Below, piece by piece: positions 8,842-14,577 of a stretch of DNA of 64,000 nt; the stretch's first letter is position 1, and every line of letters starts with the position of its first letter. A program made the position numbers and the translations under genes. This stretch comes from Chloroflexota bacterium (GTDB lineage: Bacteria; Chloroflexota; Dehalococcoidia; Lucifugimonadales; UBA3495): the NCBI GenBank assembly GCA_028874075.1, contig JAPPLU010000068.1, forward strand, positions 35,537 through 99,536, read 5' to 3'. The notes beneath the pieces are model-generated. The model had not been told where the DNA came from. It saw only the letters and a program-made list of their open reading frames with translations, and ran no database searches.

Positions 8842-9879
8842 ATGCAATTTGGCTCCTTCGTATTTCCTGTCAGTCATCAGCCCGAAATGGATTCCTCGGT
8901 AATTGACAACACCCTGGAAGAAGTCCTGCTGGCCGAGAAAATCGGTATGCACTCGGTCTGGCTCACTGAGCACCACTTTGACGGCGCGGCGGCCCATGCC
9001 GATCCGCTGGTGTTCGGCGCGGCCATTGCGGCCCGCACCGAGCGAATCAGGATTGGCTTTGCCGTGGCCGAGCTGGCTTTCCACCATCCGGTCAGGCTCG
9101 CCATACAAACGTCACTGCTGGACAATCTGAGTCACGGCCGGTTGATAGTGGGCACCGGTCGGGGTTCTGCTTACAACCACTACGAGTACCTGGGATTCGG
9201 AATTACCATGGAAGACGGACTGGCCCGCCTGGAAGAGACGGAAGAGTTGCTGGTGGCGGCTTGGACAGGCGAAGACCTGCATTACCAGGGGGAACATTGG
9301 GATGTAAAGTTCCCCCTGCTTCGCCCACGTCCCTACCAACAGCCACACCCGCCGTTGGTAAGGGCCTGCATCAGCGAGGCTTCAACAACGAAAATGGCGC
9401 AGATTGGCCGGCCCATAATGATCGGCATCCAGACGCTTCCCACCCTGCAAAAGCGACTGGATGGCTTCCGCAGCACAATGCTGGAAGCGGGATTTACTGA
9501 ACAGGACGTGGAAGCGGCCCTGGACCAGTGCTGGGCATCCCGGGACCTGTTTGTGGCCGAAAGTTACGATGAAGCCCTGGATATTGCGTCCGCCGGCTTT
9601 GAACGTGAACGAACCCATTTCCGCCACGCTCGGGAGCAGTTCAACCCCGGCGGATTCCCACCTCCGGACCCGAACCGACCGGCGCCGCCCGGCGAAGTTC
9701 TTGAGCAGGCATTCATCCTGGGTACTCCATCCCAGGTTGCCGACCAGGTCGCCGAAATGCGGGACATCGGCGTGCGAAACCTGATGCTGAAGCTGAACAC
9801 CGGCGAAATGGACACCCATCAGGTTCGAGAGTCCATGCAGCTATTGGGCGACAAGGTAATGCCCCTCTTCGCCCAGTAA
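8842..9879 (+). CDS. LLM-class flavin-dependent oxidoreductase
   Basis: A 345-residue bacterial-luciferase-like TIM-barrel flavoprotein. Family signs include the N-terminal strand Q-F-G-S-F-V-F, T-E-H-H-F at residues 42-46, I-R-I-G-F-A-V, N-L-S-H-G-R-L-I-V-G-T-G-R-G, and R-P-Y-Q-Q-P-H-P-P before the C-terminal half. Such enzymes use reduced FMN or F420 to oxygenate or reduce organic substrates. Which cofactor or substrate applies is not visible. GAGAGG precedes the ATG. It is transcribed singly, divergent from the 6532-8520 hydrolase and with a good -10 upstream. A second LLM gene lies at 16398-17495. Confidence 0.88.
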   Translation: MQFGSFVFPVSHQPEMDSSVIDNTLEEVLLAEKIGMHSVWLTEHHFDGAAAHADPLVFGAAIAARTERIRIGFAVAELAFHHPVRLAIQTSLLDNLSHGRLIVGTGRGSAYNHYEYLGFGITMEDGLARLEETEELLVAAWTGEDLHYQGEHWDVKFPLLRPRPYQQPHPPLVRACISEASTTKMAQIGRPIMIGIQTLPTLQKRLDGFRSTMLEAGFTEQDVEAALDQCWASRDLFVAESYDEALDIASAGFERERTHFRHAREQFNPGGFPPPDPNRPAPPGEVLEQAFILGTPSQVADQVAEMRDIGVRNLMLKLNTGEMDTHQVRESMQLLGDKVMPLFAQ

Positions 9880-9961
9880 CCGACGGCGGGCCGCACCTCC
9901 ATTGCCAGCGGAAGTGTTCGGGGCAACAAACTAGAGCGGACCAGAAGGAAGGGACTACTCA

Positions 9962-10252
9962 ATGAAGCCGGTTATTATCGACACGGACCCCGGCATTGAC
10001 GATCTGGCCGCGTTACTGCTGGCCCTGGCAAGTCCTGAACTCGAGGTGGTGGCCCTTACCACCATTTACGGCAACTCCTCGGTCAATGCCTGCACGTCCA
10101 ATGCCCTTCACCTGCTGAAGACCGCAGCCAGATTGGATATTCCGGTTTACCGGGGCGCGGGCAAGCCTTTGCTGCGTCCGGCCAATGACGGCTGGGCTTC
10201 CCACATCCACGGGAGTGACGGCTTGGGCGGCGTCATTGATGGGGAAAAAATA
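9962..10252 (+). pseudogene. Nucleoside hydrolase (IunH family), 5' part interrupted by IS1595 element
   Basis: The first 97 codons of an inosine/uridine-preferring nucleoside hydrolase, which cleaves the N-glycosidic bond of ribonucleosides for base salvage. The calcium-binding signature D-T-D-P-G-I-D-D is at residues 7-14, with S-H-I-H-G-S-D-G-L-G-G near the break. The natural text ends at codon ATA (10250-10252), inside the 8-bp target duplication. Beyond it the frame reads 9 residues into the mobile element before stopping at 10282. The rest of the gene is at 12989-13651. Joining the two gives an uninterrupted 317-residue protein, normal for the family, so only the insertion disables it. 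Confidence 0.92.
10245..10252. repeat. Target site duplication, left (AAAAAATA)
   Basis: Eight bases immediately outside the left terminal repeat, identical to 12981-12988. Eight-base duplications are characteristic of the IS1595 family. Confidence 0.92.
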
Positions 10253-10275
10253 GGGAATTATATCTTTGTGCACAT
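10253..10275. repeat. IS1595 element left terminal inverted repeat
   Basis: Starts GGGAATTATAT and matches the reverse complement of 12958-12980 at 20 of 23 positions (mismatches at positions 12, 14 and 20). Confidence 0.92.
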
Positions 10276-10324
10276 TGAATGACCGTAAACTTGACAAGCT
10301 ATTCCCATTTAGTTACGACATTCG

Positions 10325-10353
10325 TTGACTTTCATGCTAAATTCGTGTACACT
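10325..10353 (+). promoter_or_regulatory. Candidate transposase promoter
   Basis: TTGACT at 10325-10330, a 17-bp spacer and TACACT at 10348-10353, ending 44 bp before the transposase ATG. A second TTGACA at 10291 lacks a good -10. Confidence 0.5.
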
Positions 10354-10397
10354 CGTCTGAAATAAGAAAGTGAAATAACATATTTTCGGATGTGGGT

Positions 10398-11339
10398 ATG
10401 ACCAAGAAAGGACCAGGAAAATCGTATCGGAAGGGGATGTCCCTGATAGAGGCTGTGCAACAGTTCTCCGATGAAGAGGCGGCGCACCAGTGGTTGGTGG
10501 AGCGTCGCTGGCCGGAAGGGATTCGCTGTCTGGCCTGTGAAGGTGAAAACGTCAAGCGGCGCAAGTCCCAGCGAAAGACGCCGGTGCTTCACTGCAATGA
10601 TTGTAAATATGAATTCACCGTGAAAACCGATACGGTAATGCACAATAGCAAGTTGCCCCTTTCCAAGTGGGTGCTGGCCTTCTACCTGTTCAGCACCAGT
10701 ATTAAGGGTGTGAGTTCCATGAAGCTGCACCGAGACCTGAATATTACGCAGAAGAACGCCTGGCACATGGCCCACCGGATCCGGGAAACCTGGGATACGG
10801 GGACGGTGGTGTTTGCCGGTCCGGTGGAAGCTGATGAAGTTTACATCGGTGGGCTGGAGAAGAACAAGCACGCCAACAAAAAGATGAAGGCGGGTCGAGG
10901 TGTCGCTGGTAAAAAGCCGGTGGTTGGCGTTATTGACCGGCCCACTAACCAGATCGTAACTCAGGTGGTGGATTCTACGGACAAGGAAACCTTGCAGGGG
11001 TTTGTGGAAGGGCATACGCAGGAAGGCGCTCAGGTGTACACCGATGATCACCGTGGGTATCAGGGGATAGCCCGGGCGCACGAGGTGGTGAAGCATAGTT
11101 CCGGGGAGTACGTGAAGGAGCAGGCGCACACGGCGGGTATGGATAGCCACTGGGCTATGTTCCGGCGCGGTCTCACTGGCACTTATCATCATGTGTCTGA
11201 AAAACACCTGCAACGGTACACCACTGAATTCGCTGGCCGGCATAATTCTCGGCCGCTGGATACCATCGATCAGATGACGGTCATGGCCCAGGGTTCGGTG
11301 GGCAAGCGGCTTCCCTACAAGGAGCTGATAGCGGAGTAA
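10398..11339 (+). CDS. IS1595-family (ISXO2-like) transposase
   Basis: A 313-residue DDE-type transposase. An N-terminal zinc ribbon uses C44-x2-C47 and C66-x2-C69 (C-L-A-C, C-N-D-C). A DNA-binding segment K-G-V-S-S-M-K-L follows. The catalytic core shows D146 (V-E-A-D-E-V-Y-I-G-G), D216 (V-Y-T-D-D-H) and a third acidic candidate D249 in H-T-A-G-M-D-S-H-W, where relatives carry H-T-N-x2-E-S. The length is normal for the family and there is no frameshift, so it should be functional. The ATG at 10398 is preferred to the GTG at 10392; neither has a strong ribosome-binding site. It is the only plus-strand gene in the left half of the element. Confidence 0.93.
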   Translation: MTKKGPGKSYRKGMSLIEAVQQFSDEEAAHQWLVERRWPEGIRCLACEGENVKRRKSQRKTPVLHCNDCKYEFTVKTDTVMHNSKLPLSKWVLAFYLFSTSIKGVSSMKLHRDLNITQKNAWHMAHRIRETWDTGTVVFAGPVEADEVYIGGLEKNKHANKKMKAGRGVAGKKPVVGVIDRPTNQIVTQVVDSTDKETLQGFVEGHTQEGAQVYTDDHRGYQGIARAHEVVKHSSGEYVKEQAHTAGMDSHWAMFRRGLTGTYHHVSEKHLQRYTTEFAGRHNSRPLDTIDQMTVMAQGSVGKRLPYKELIAE

Positions 11340-11396
11340 CCGCTAACTGAAAATCAACAGGTTGACAAGGGCAGGCCGTCGGCGTTAGGATTTTGG

Positions 11397-11472
11397 TGGT
11401 GGACCGCATGGGGCTCGAACCCATAACCCCCGACCTGACAAGACGGTGCTCTCCCAATTGAGCTAGCGGCCC
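11397..11472 (-). tRNA. tRNA with anticodon GUC (Asp-type), transposon-borne
   Basis: A complete cloverleaf of 76 nt including an encoded CCA. The acceptor stem pairs fully (GGGCCGC with GCGGTCC, one G-U). The D-stem is GCTC/GAGC and the T-stem ATGGG/CCCAT with loop TTCGAGC. The anticodon loop TTGTCAG gives anticodon GUC, normally aspartate. Oddities: the anticodon stem CCGTC/GTCGG has a U-U mismatch, the discriminator is A73 whereas bacterial tRNA-Asp uses G73, and the genomic 3' end reads ACCACCA. It lies 8 nt downstream of the next tRNA and likely shares its transcript. Aspartate charging is therefore uncertain. Confidence 0.85.
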
Positions 11473-11480
11473 CCGGTTAC

Positions 11481-11557
11481 TGGTGCCCCTGGAGGGACTT
11501 GAACCCTCAACCTTCTGCGCAGTCAGCGAGACGCTCTCTCCATTGAGCTACAGGGGC
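11481..11557 (-). tRNA. tRNA-like gene, apparent anticodon GAC (Val-type), transposon-borne
   Basis: A 77-nt tRNA shape with encoded CCA. The acceptor GCCCCTG/CAGGGGC is perfect, D-stem GCTC/GAGC, T-stem GAGGG/CCCTC with loop TTCAAGT, discriminator A73. The anticodon arm is abnormal: stem TCTCG pairs with CGCAGA only if one C is bulged, leaving loop CTGACTG with anticodon GAC and U37 instead of a purine. A35, C36 and A73 are the usual valine determinants, so valine is the best guess. The rest of the body (D-loop AATGGAGA, variable AGGTT) resembles arginine tRNAs. It could also be a degenerate or non-decoding tRNA. A consensus promoter lies just upstream (11609-11638). Confidence 0.75.
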
Positions 11558-11565
11558 ATTGTTTC

Positions 11566-11594
11566 AACCCCCGGTATTCGTAGTACCGGGGGTT
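11566..11594. promoter_or_regulatory. 11-bp hairpin in the leader of the tRNA pair
   Basis: AACCCCCGGTA and TACCGGGGGTT form a perfect 11-bp stem with a 7-nt loop. It lies between the minus-strand promoter and the first tRNA, 8 nt from the tRNA 5' end. It may guide leader processing or attenuate transcription. On the plus strand it is followed by only a weak T-rich tract. Confidence 0.7.
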
Positions 11595-11608
11595 TACTTT
11601 ATCCCTGG

Positions 11609-11638
11609 ATTATATTTGATGCTGAAATTTTATGTCAA
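11609..11638 (-). promoter_or_regulatory. Consensus promoter for the transposon tRNA pair
   Basis: On the minus strand: TTGACA (11633-11638), an 18-bp spacer and TATAAT (11609-11614). Both hexamers match the sigma-70 consensus exactly. Transcription would start near 11602, run through the hairpin and then both tRNAs. Confidence 0.8.
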
Positions 11639-11647
11639 GTTGAGACC

Positions 11648-11926
11648 ATGTTGCTGAAGCTTGCTGTGGTGCTGTCCCTAACCACCGTCATTGCAGTCAT
11701 TTTGGTGCTGCTGGTTATTGGCGTGTACGGCAAGGCCACGGAAGATTATCCCACTTGGTTCGATTGCGGTCAGGATGAGTACGTTTACTACATCGCACAG
11801 GAATGGCCACCGTCGCTGGCGGATAGTGAAGCCGCCTGTGATCCCGCCGTTCCCAAGCCTGACCCTCCCGAAGGTGAATGGATCGAGGGTAAAACCATTT
11901 ACGAAAGGCGTGAGCGTTCTCCCTAG
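11648..11926 (+). CDS. Small single-pass membrane protein, transposon cargo
   Basis: A 92-residue protein not recognised as a known family. Residues 5-28 are a strongly hydrophobic helix (A-V-V-L-S-L-T-T-V-I-A-V-I-L-V-L-L-V-I-G-V). A polar tail of about 60 residues with two cysteines (F-D-C-G, A-A-C-D-P) and prolines follows, ending E-R-R-E-R-S-P. The frame is open further upstream, but that stretch is antisense to a tRNA and not coding. No strong ribosome-binding site precedes the ATG, so expression is uncertain. It overlaps the minus-strand tRNA promoter region, divergent from it. Confidence 0.55.
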   Translation: MLLKLAVVLSLTTVIAVILVLLVIGVYGKATEDYPTWFDCGQDEYVYYIAQEWPPSLADSEAACDPAVPKPDPPEGEWIEGKTIYERRERSP

Positions 11927-11979
11927 CGGTGGATCGGGTAGGTCTTTCCAGCTTTGAAAATTGATGTTAGGATTTCCGT

Positions 11980-12072
11980 GCTAAGACACCCGGTTGGGTA
12001 AGTTATGTGTTTCAGGGAAGACGGGCCATTCGTGGCCCCTTCTGACTTGCCGTGGGTATCGGGTGTCTTAGC
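11980..12072 (+). ncRNA. 93-nt nested-hairpin structured RNA, transposon cargo
   Basis: A non-coding stretch folding into coaxial helices. The outer stem is 13 bp, GCTAAGACACCCG (11980-11992) with CGGGTGTCTTAGC (12060-12072), perfect. A second stem is GGTAAGT (11997-12003) with ACTTGCC (12045-12051), seven pairs with one G-U. The apex is GAAG/CTTC (12017-12020/12039-12042), an AC bulge, then GGGCCA-TTCG-TGGCCC (12023-12038), a stem capped by UUCG. It ends 38 nt before the lipoprotein start codon, so it may be a leader regulator of that gene, or an independent RNA. The strand is assigned by that neighbour; the palindrome itself is near symmetric. I do not recognise a known riboswitch class. 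Confidence 0.65.
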
Positions 12073-12110
12073 AGTGTCCGAGCATCCTGAAGCTGGAAGG
12101 GGTCTCCGCG

Positions 12111-12578
12111 ATGAAGAAGATACTGTTAATATGTCTGATAGGGTTTGCGTCACTGATTCTAGCCTGCACCTTTGTGATGGTTGGAGTTGGCATTAGCGGT
12201 GATGATGGAAGTGAAGGTGGATCGACGGTGGTAACAGTGGATCAGGACTACGGTGTTATCGGCACTGCTGTTCCACCGCCCACTGTCGCACCGATAAAGG
12301 TTACAACTCAGGACATTTATCAGGCTTATCAGGAAAACGAAGCCCGGGCCAATGCCACCTATAAAAACCAGAAATTGGAATTGACCTTCCGGGTGGATGA
12401 GGTTGAGGATAAGTACGTCACCGAAGAGCTGGATGATTGGATGGCCAGTGCCCAGCTTGAGTTCTCCCAGGCTGATCTAATCACCTTTAACGTTGGTGAG
12501 AGGGTTACGGCCATCTGTGAGCTGGACGGGTTTGAAATGGATCTGTGGCTGGCTTTCGATTGCAAGTTGGGGAAGTGA
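12111..12578 (+). CDS. OB-fold (tRNA_anti-like) lipoprotein, transposon cargo
   Basis: A 155-residue predicted lipoprotein: signal peptide K-K-I-L-L-I-C-L-I-G-F-A and lipobox L-I-L-A-C at residues 15-19, a low-complexity linker, then from about residue 63 a domain with T-T-Q-D-I-Y-Q-A-Y-Q-E-N-E-A-R-A and Y-K-N-Q-K-L-E-L-T-F-R-V, the pattern of small tRNA_anti-like OB-fold lipoproteins. Despite that family name, no tRNA binding is established for the secreted forms. AGGGG eight bases upstream of ATG supports the start. It is preceded by the structured RNA at 11980-12072 and may be controlled by it. Its role in the element is unknown. Confidence 0.75.
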   Translation: MKKILLICLIGFASLILACTFVMVGVGISGDDGSEGGSTVVTVDQDYGVIGTAVPPPTVAPIKVTTQDIYQAYQENEARANATYKNQKLELTFRVDEVEDKYVTEELDDWMASAQLEFSQADLITFNVGERVTAICELDGFEMDLWLAFDCKLGK

Positions 12579-12617
12579 GCCTTACATTTGGTGCCGGTTC
12601 AACCACAATATATTCAG

Positions 12618-12702
12618 CTGAGAGGACGGGATTCGAACCCGTGCGGGGGTTATCCCCTGCTGATTAGGAGTCAGCTGCTTTCGACCGCTCAGCCACCTCT
12701 CC
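12618..12702 (-). tRNA. Chimeric tRNA: serine-type body with anticodon CCU, transposon-borne
   Basis: An 85-nt class II tRNA with a long variable arm (GGGG/CCCC stem) and serine-like acceptor and D-arm (GGAGAGG, T-G-G-C-T-G-A-G). The anticodon stem GCTGA/TCAGC is perfect and the loop is CTCCTAA, giving anticodon CCU, which reads the arginine codon AGG. The loop differs by one base from the CTGCTAA expected for tRNA-Ser(GCU). The T-arm ACGGG/CCCGT is intact. Position 1-72 is a G-A mismatch, G73 is serine-like, and CCA is not encoded. SerRS recognises the long arm and not the anticodon, so serine insertion at AGG is predicted. A TTGACA box lies upstream on the same strand. Confidence 0.88.
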
Positions 12703-12707
12703 GCTAA

Positions 12708-12736
12708 TAGGTAGTAAGCTGAACTTATGATGTCAA
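12708..12736 (-). promoter_or_regulatory. Candidate promoter of the CCU tRNA
   Basis: A perfect TTGACA on the minus strand (12731-12736), then 17 bp and a weak TACCTA (12708-12713), ending 5 bp before the tRNA. A different, better -10 is not visible. Confidence 0.4.
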
Positions 12737-12756
12737 GTAAGGAAGTGAATAAAAAG

Positions 12757-12939
12757 ATGTCAACAAAAAAGAAGCGTGGACGTCCCGTGAATCTGGAAAT
12801 GCCGGAGCAGATTGATGCGTCGCCAGAGGAAATAGCGGAGCGGGTTTTGCAGGCCAAACCGCCTAAGGTCTGGAAATACATGGAAGAGGCGGAGCAGCGA
12901 AAGCTGGATCGAGAGCGAAAACGGAATGAGGCTACCTAG
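12757..12939 (+). CDS. Small basic protein (G-R-P-V motif), transposon cargo
   Basis: A 60-residue protein from the ATG at 12757, preceded by AGGAAG; ATGs at 12727 and 12730 would add ten residues. It begins S-T-K-K-K-R-G-R-P-V, an AT-hook-like basic stretch, followed by an acidic helix P-E-E-I-A-E-R-V-L-Q and K-P-P-K-V-W-K-Y-M. I do not recognise a named family. The layout fits a small DNA- or RNA-associated regulator. It starts beside the minus-strand tRNA promoter and ends inside a 16-bp palindrome near the element's right end. Confidence 0.6.
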   Translation: MSTKKKRGRPVNLEMPEQIDASPEEIAERVLQAKPPKVWKYMEEAEQRKLDRERKRNEAT

Positions 12940-12945
12940 GTAGCC
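12930..12945. terminator. 16-bp perfect palindrome at the end of the small basic gene
   Basis: GGCTACCTAGGTAGCC is a perfect palindrome containing the stop codon of the preceding gene. No T-run follows, so it may be a weak terminator or a protein-binding site near the right end. Confidence 0.4.
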
Positions 12946-12957
12946 CCATTCACTTTG

Positions 12958-12980
12958 ATGGGCACATAAATATAATTCCC
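12958..12980. repeat. IS1595 element right terminal inverted repeat
   Basis: Reverse complement starts GGGAATTATAT and pairs with 10253-10275 at 20 of 23 positions. Confidence 0.92.
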
Positions 12981-12988
12981 AAAAAATA
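12981..12988. repeat. Target site duplication, right (AAAAAATA)
   Basis: Second copy of the 8-bp target sequence, immediately outside the right terminal repeat. Confidence 0.92.
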
Positions 12989-13651
12989 ATAGGGGCGGCC
13001 GATCCCATTTCCGGCAAGCACGCTGCCCTGGCCATGATTGAGACGGTGATGGCCAGGCCGGGCGAAATTACCATTCTGGCCTTGGGACGCATGACCAACG
13101 TGGCGTTGGCCCTGTCGCTGGAGCCCGAATTTGCCGGATCGGTAATGGAAGTTATTGTCATGGGCGGGGCGGTTACCGTTCCCGGCAATGTCTCGCAGGT
13201 TGCAACTGCCAACCTGCACGAAGACCCGGAATCGGCAGCCATTTTGTACCAGTCGGGCGCTCCCATCGTGCAGGTCGGGCTGGATGTGTGCAACCAGGTA
13301 ACCGTGAGCCCCGCACAACTGGAGGCCATTGCCCTCAGCGCTAACCCCGGCGCCCAATTGCTGTCGAGGGCCACGGCATATTTGCGGGGGGCCTATATCA
13401 GGACCGGACGGATCGGGCCGGATGATGGCGTGAGATACAACGACATGCCGGCTGTTGGGTACGCGGTCAAACCGGAACTGTTCACGGTGAAGCCGGCGCA
13501 AGTAGAGATAGAAACCCGCAGCGAACTTACCCGCGGTCAGACTGTGGCGGACTGGCAGGCAGAGAAAACCAATGCTCGCATTTGCCTTGAGGTGGATTCC
13601 GGGGCACTCACAGCACTCTTTACAGAACGTCTTACCAAGCCACTGTCCTGA
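12989..13651 (+). pseudogene. Nucleoside hydrolase (IunH family), 3' part
   Basis: The remaining 220 residues of the gene begun at 9962. The text resumes I-G-A-A-D-P-I-S-G-K-H-A-A and includes I-L-A-L-G-R-M-T-N-V-A-L-A-L, V-M-G-G-A-V-T-V-P-G-N-V and E-D-P-E-S-A-A, all at the expected places of the nucleoside hydrolase fold. Codon ATA at 12989 follows in frame from codon ATA at 10250 once the element and one duplication are removed. An internal ATG at 13034 could start a useless fragment lacking the calcium site. A 12-bp hairpin follows 29 bases after the stop. Confidence 0.92.
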
Positions 13652-13680
13652 GAGAATCTACAAGAGTGGCCCAAAACAAT

Positions 13681-13713
13681 CTGCCATCGCCGTGAGGTGA
13701 GCGGCGATGGCAG
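13681..13713. terminator. 12-bp hairpin between convergent genes
   Basis: CTGCCATCGCCG and CGGCGATGGCAG form a perfect 12-bp stem with a 9-nt loop. On the minus strand it is followed by ATTGTTTT, so it best serves the DLH gene; it may act in both directions. Confidence 0.7.
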
Positions 13714-13733
13714 AGGCGGACAAAGGAAGCGAT

Positions 13734-14492
13734 TTAACCGATGTGTTTTTCCAGGAAAGGCCAGATCTTGCTCCAGCCGTCCACGGCCTGCTCCTGGCGA
13801 TACATGGCCCGGTCATAGTAAAAGAAGCCGTGCCCCGCCCCGTCGTAACGGTGGAACTCGTAGCTCTTTCCGTGTTTCTTCAGTTCCTCTTCGTGCTGGT
13901 TTACCTGCTCCGCCGTTGGGGCCTGATCGTCATTTCCAAACAGACCCAGCAGGGGGCAGGCCAGGTCGGCGGTGTAGTCGATGGGGGCCACCGGCTGGTT
14001 GGGGGTTAGATCGTCGCCAGAAGCAACGACCCGGCCGCCCCAGCAGTCGATGGCGGCGTCGAAGCCCTGAACACGGCAGGCGGTCAAAAAGGTAAGTCGG
14101 CCACCGGAGCAGGTACCGAAGACGCCCACCTTGCCGTTCAAGTTGGGCAGGGTACGAATAAATTGCATGGCGCCTTCAATGTCTCCCAGGGCCTGGTCGT
14201 CGGGAATTCCGCCGGACTCGCGGACGCGGCCGGCAATTTCAACGGGGTCGCCGTGGCCGCTGCGGTGATAGAGGTTTGGGGAGATGGTCAGGTAGCCGTG
14301 ATGGGCAAATCGGCGGGCTGTCTCCCGGTAGAACTCGTCCCAGCCCGGCGCATGGTGGATCAGTACCATACCGGGGAAGGGGCCGGCCCCCAGGGGCTTG
14401 GCGACATAAGCGCCTATGGAGTCCCCGTTATGGCCCTGGATGGTAGTGGTTTCGGCAATCATGCCCTCGTACATGTCAGTGGTATAGGCCAT
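13734..14492 (-). CDS. Dienelactone hydrolase family protein
   Basis: A 252-residue alpha/beta hydrolase of the DLH family. The nucleophile elbow is G-T-C-S-G-G (C128), followed by G-N-D-D (D188 or D189) and G-A-G-H-G-F (H221), the Cys-Asp-His triad typical of dienelactone hydrolases. Known members open lactone rings in chlorocatechol and related aromatic breakdown, and many homologues act on other esters. The ATG at 14492 has AGGAG seven bases upstream and is chosen over the GTG at 14498. It is transcribed in the same direction as the VOC gene behind it, 85 bp apart. Confidence 0.88.
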   Translation of the reverse strand: MAYTTDMYEGMIAETTTIQGHNGDSIGAYVAKPLGAGPFPGMVLIHHAPGWDEFYRETARRFAHHGYLTISPNLYHRSGHGDPVEIAGRVRESGGIPDDQALGDIEGAMQFIRTLPNLNGKVGVFGTCSGGRLTFLTACRVQGFDAAIDCWGGRVVASGDDLTPNQPVAPIDYTADLACPLLGLFGNDDQAPTAEQVNQHEEELKKHGKSYEFHRYDGAGHGFFYYDRAMYRQEQAVDGWSKIWPFLEKHIG

Positions 14493-14577
14493 TTGCACAC
14501 TCCTATGGAGAAGATGTCCCTAGCTTGAAACGGTTTGGGGCCCAAGTCAAGACCTGCTCTATGCCTGCCTTAAGAGG

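Larger units (their letters stand above)
10253..12980. mobile_element. IS1595-family transposon with tRNA and protein cargo
   Basis: A 2,728-bp element bounded by 23-bp imperfect inverted repeats and an 8-bp AAAAAATA duplication, inserted into a nucleoside hydrolase gene. It encodes an IS1595-type transposase (10398-11339). The other half is cargo: tRNA genes at 11397-11472, 11481-11557 and 12618-12702, a structured RNA at 11980-12072, and three small proteins. The cargo looks more AT-rich than flanking host genes. Passenger genes are known in IS1595 members, but I do not know of tRNA cargo of this kind. The intact transposase, near-perfect ends and reconstructible target gene indicate a recent, probably active insertion. 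Confidence 0.93.

Noticed and set aside
11483..11647. Open frame beginning P-L-E-G-L-E-P-S-T-F-C-A-V-S-E-T in front of the small membrane protein
   Set aside because: It is the antisense translation of the tRNA at 11481-11557, a well-known artefact; the likely start is the ATG at 11648.
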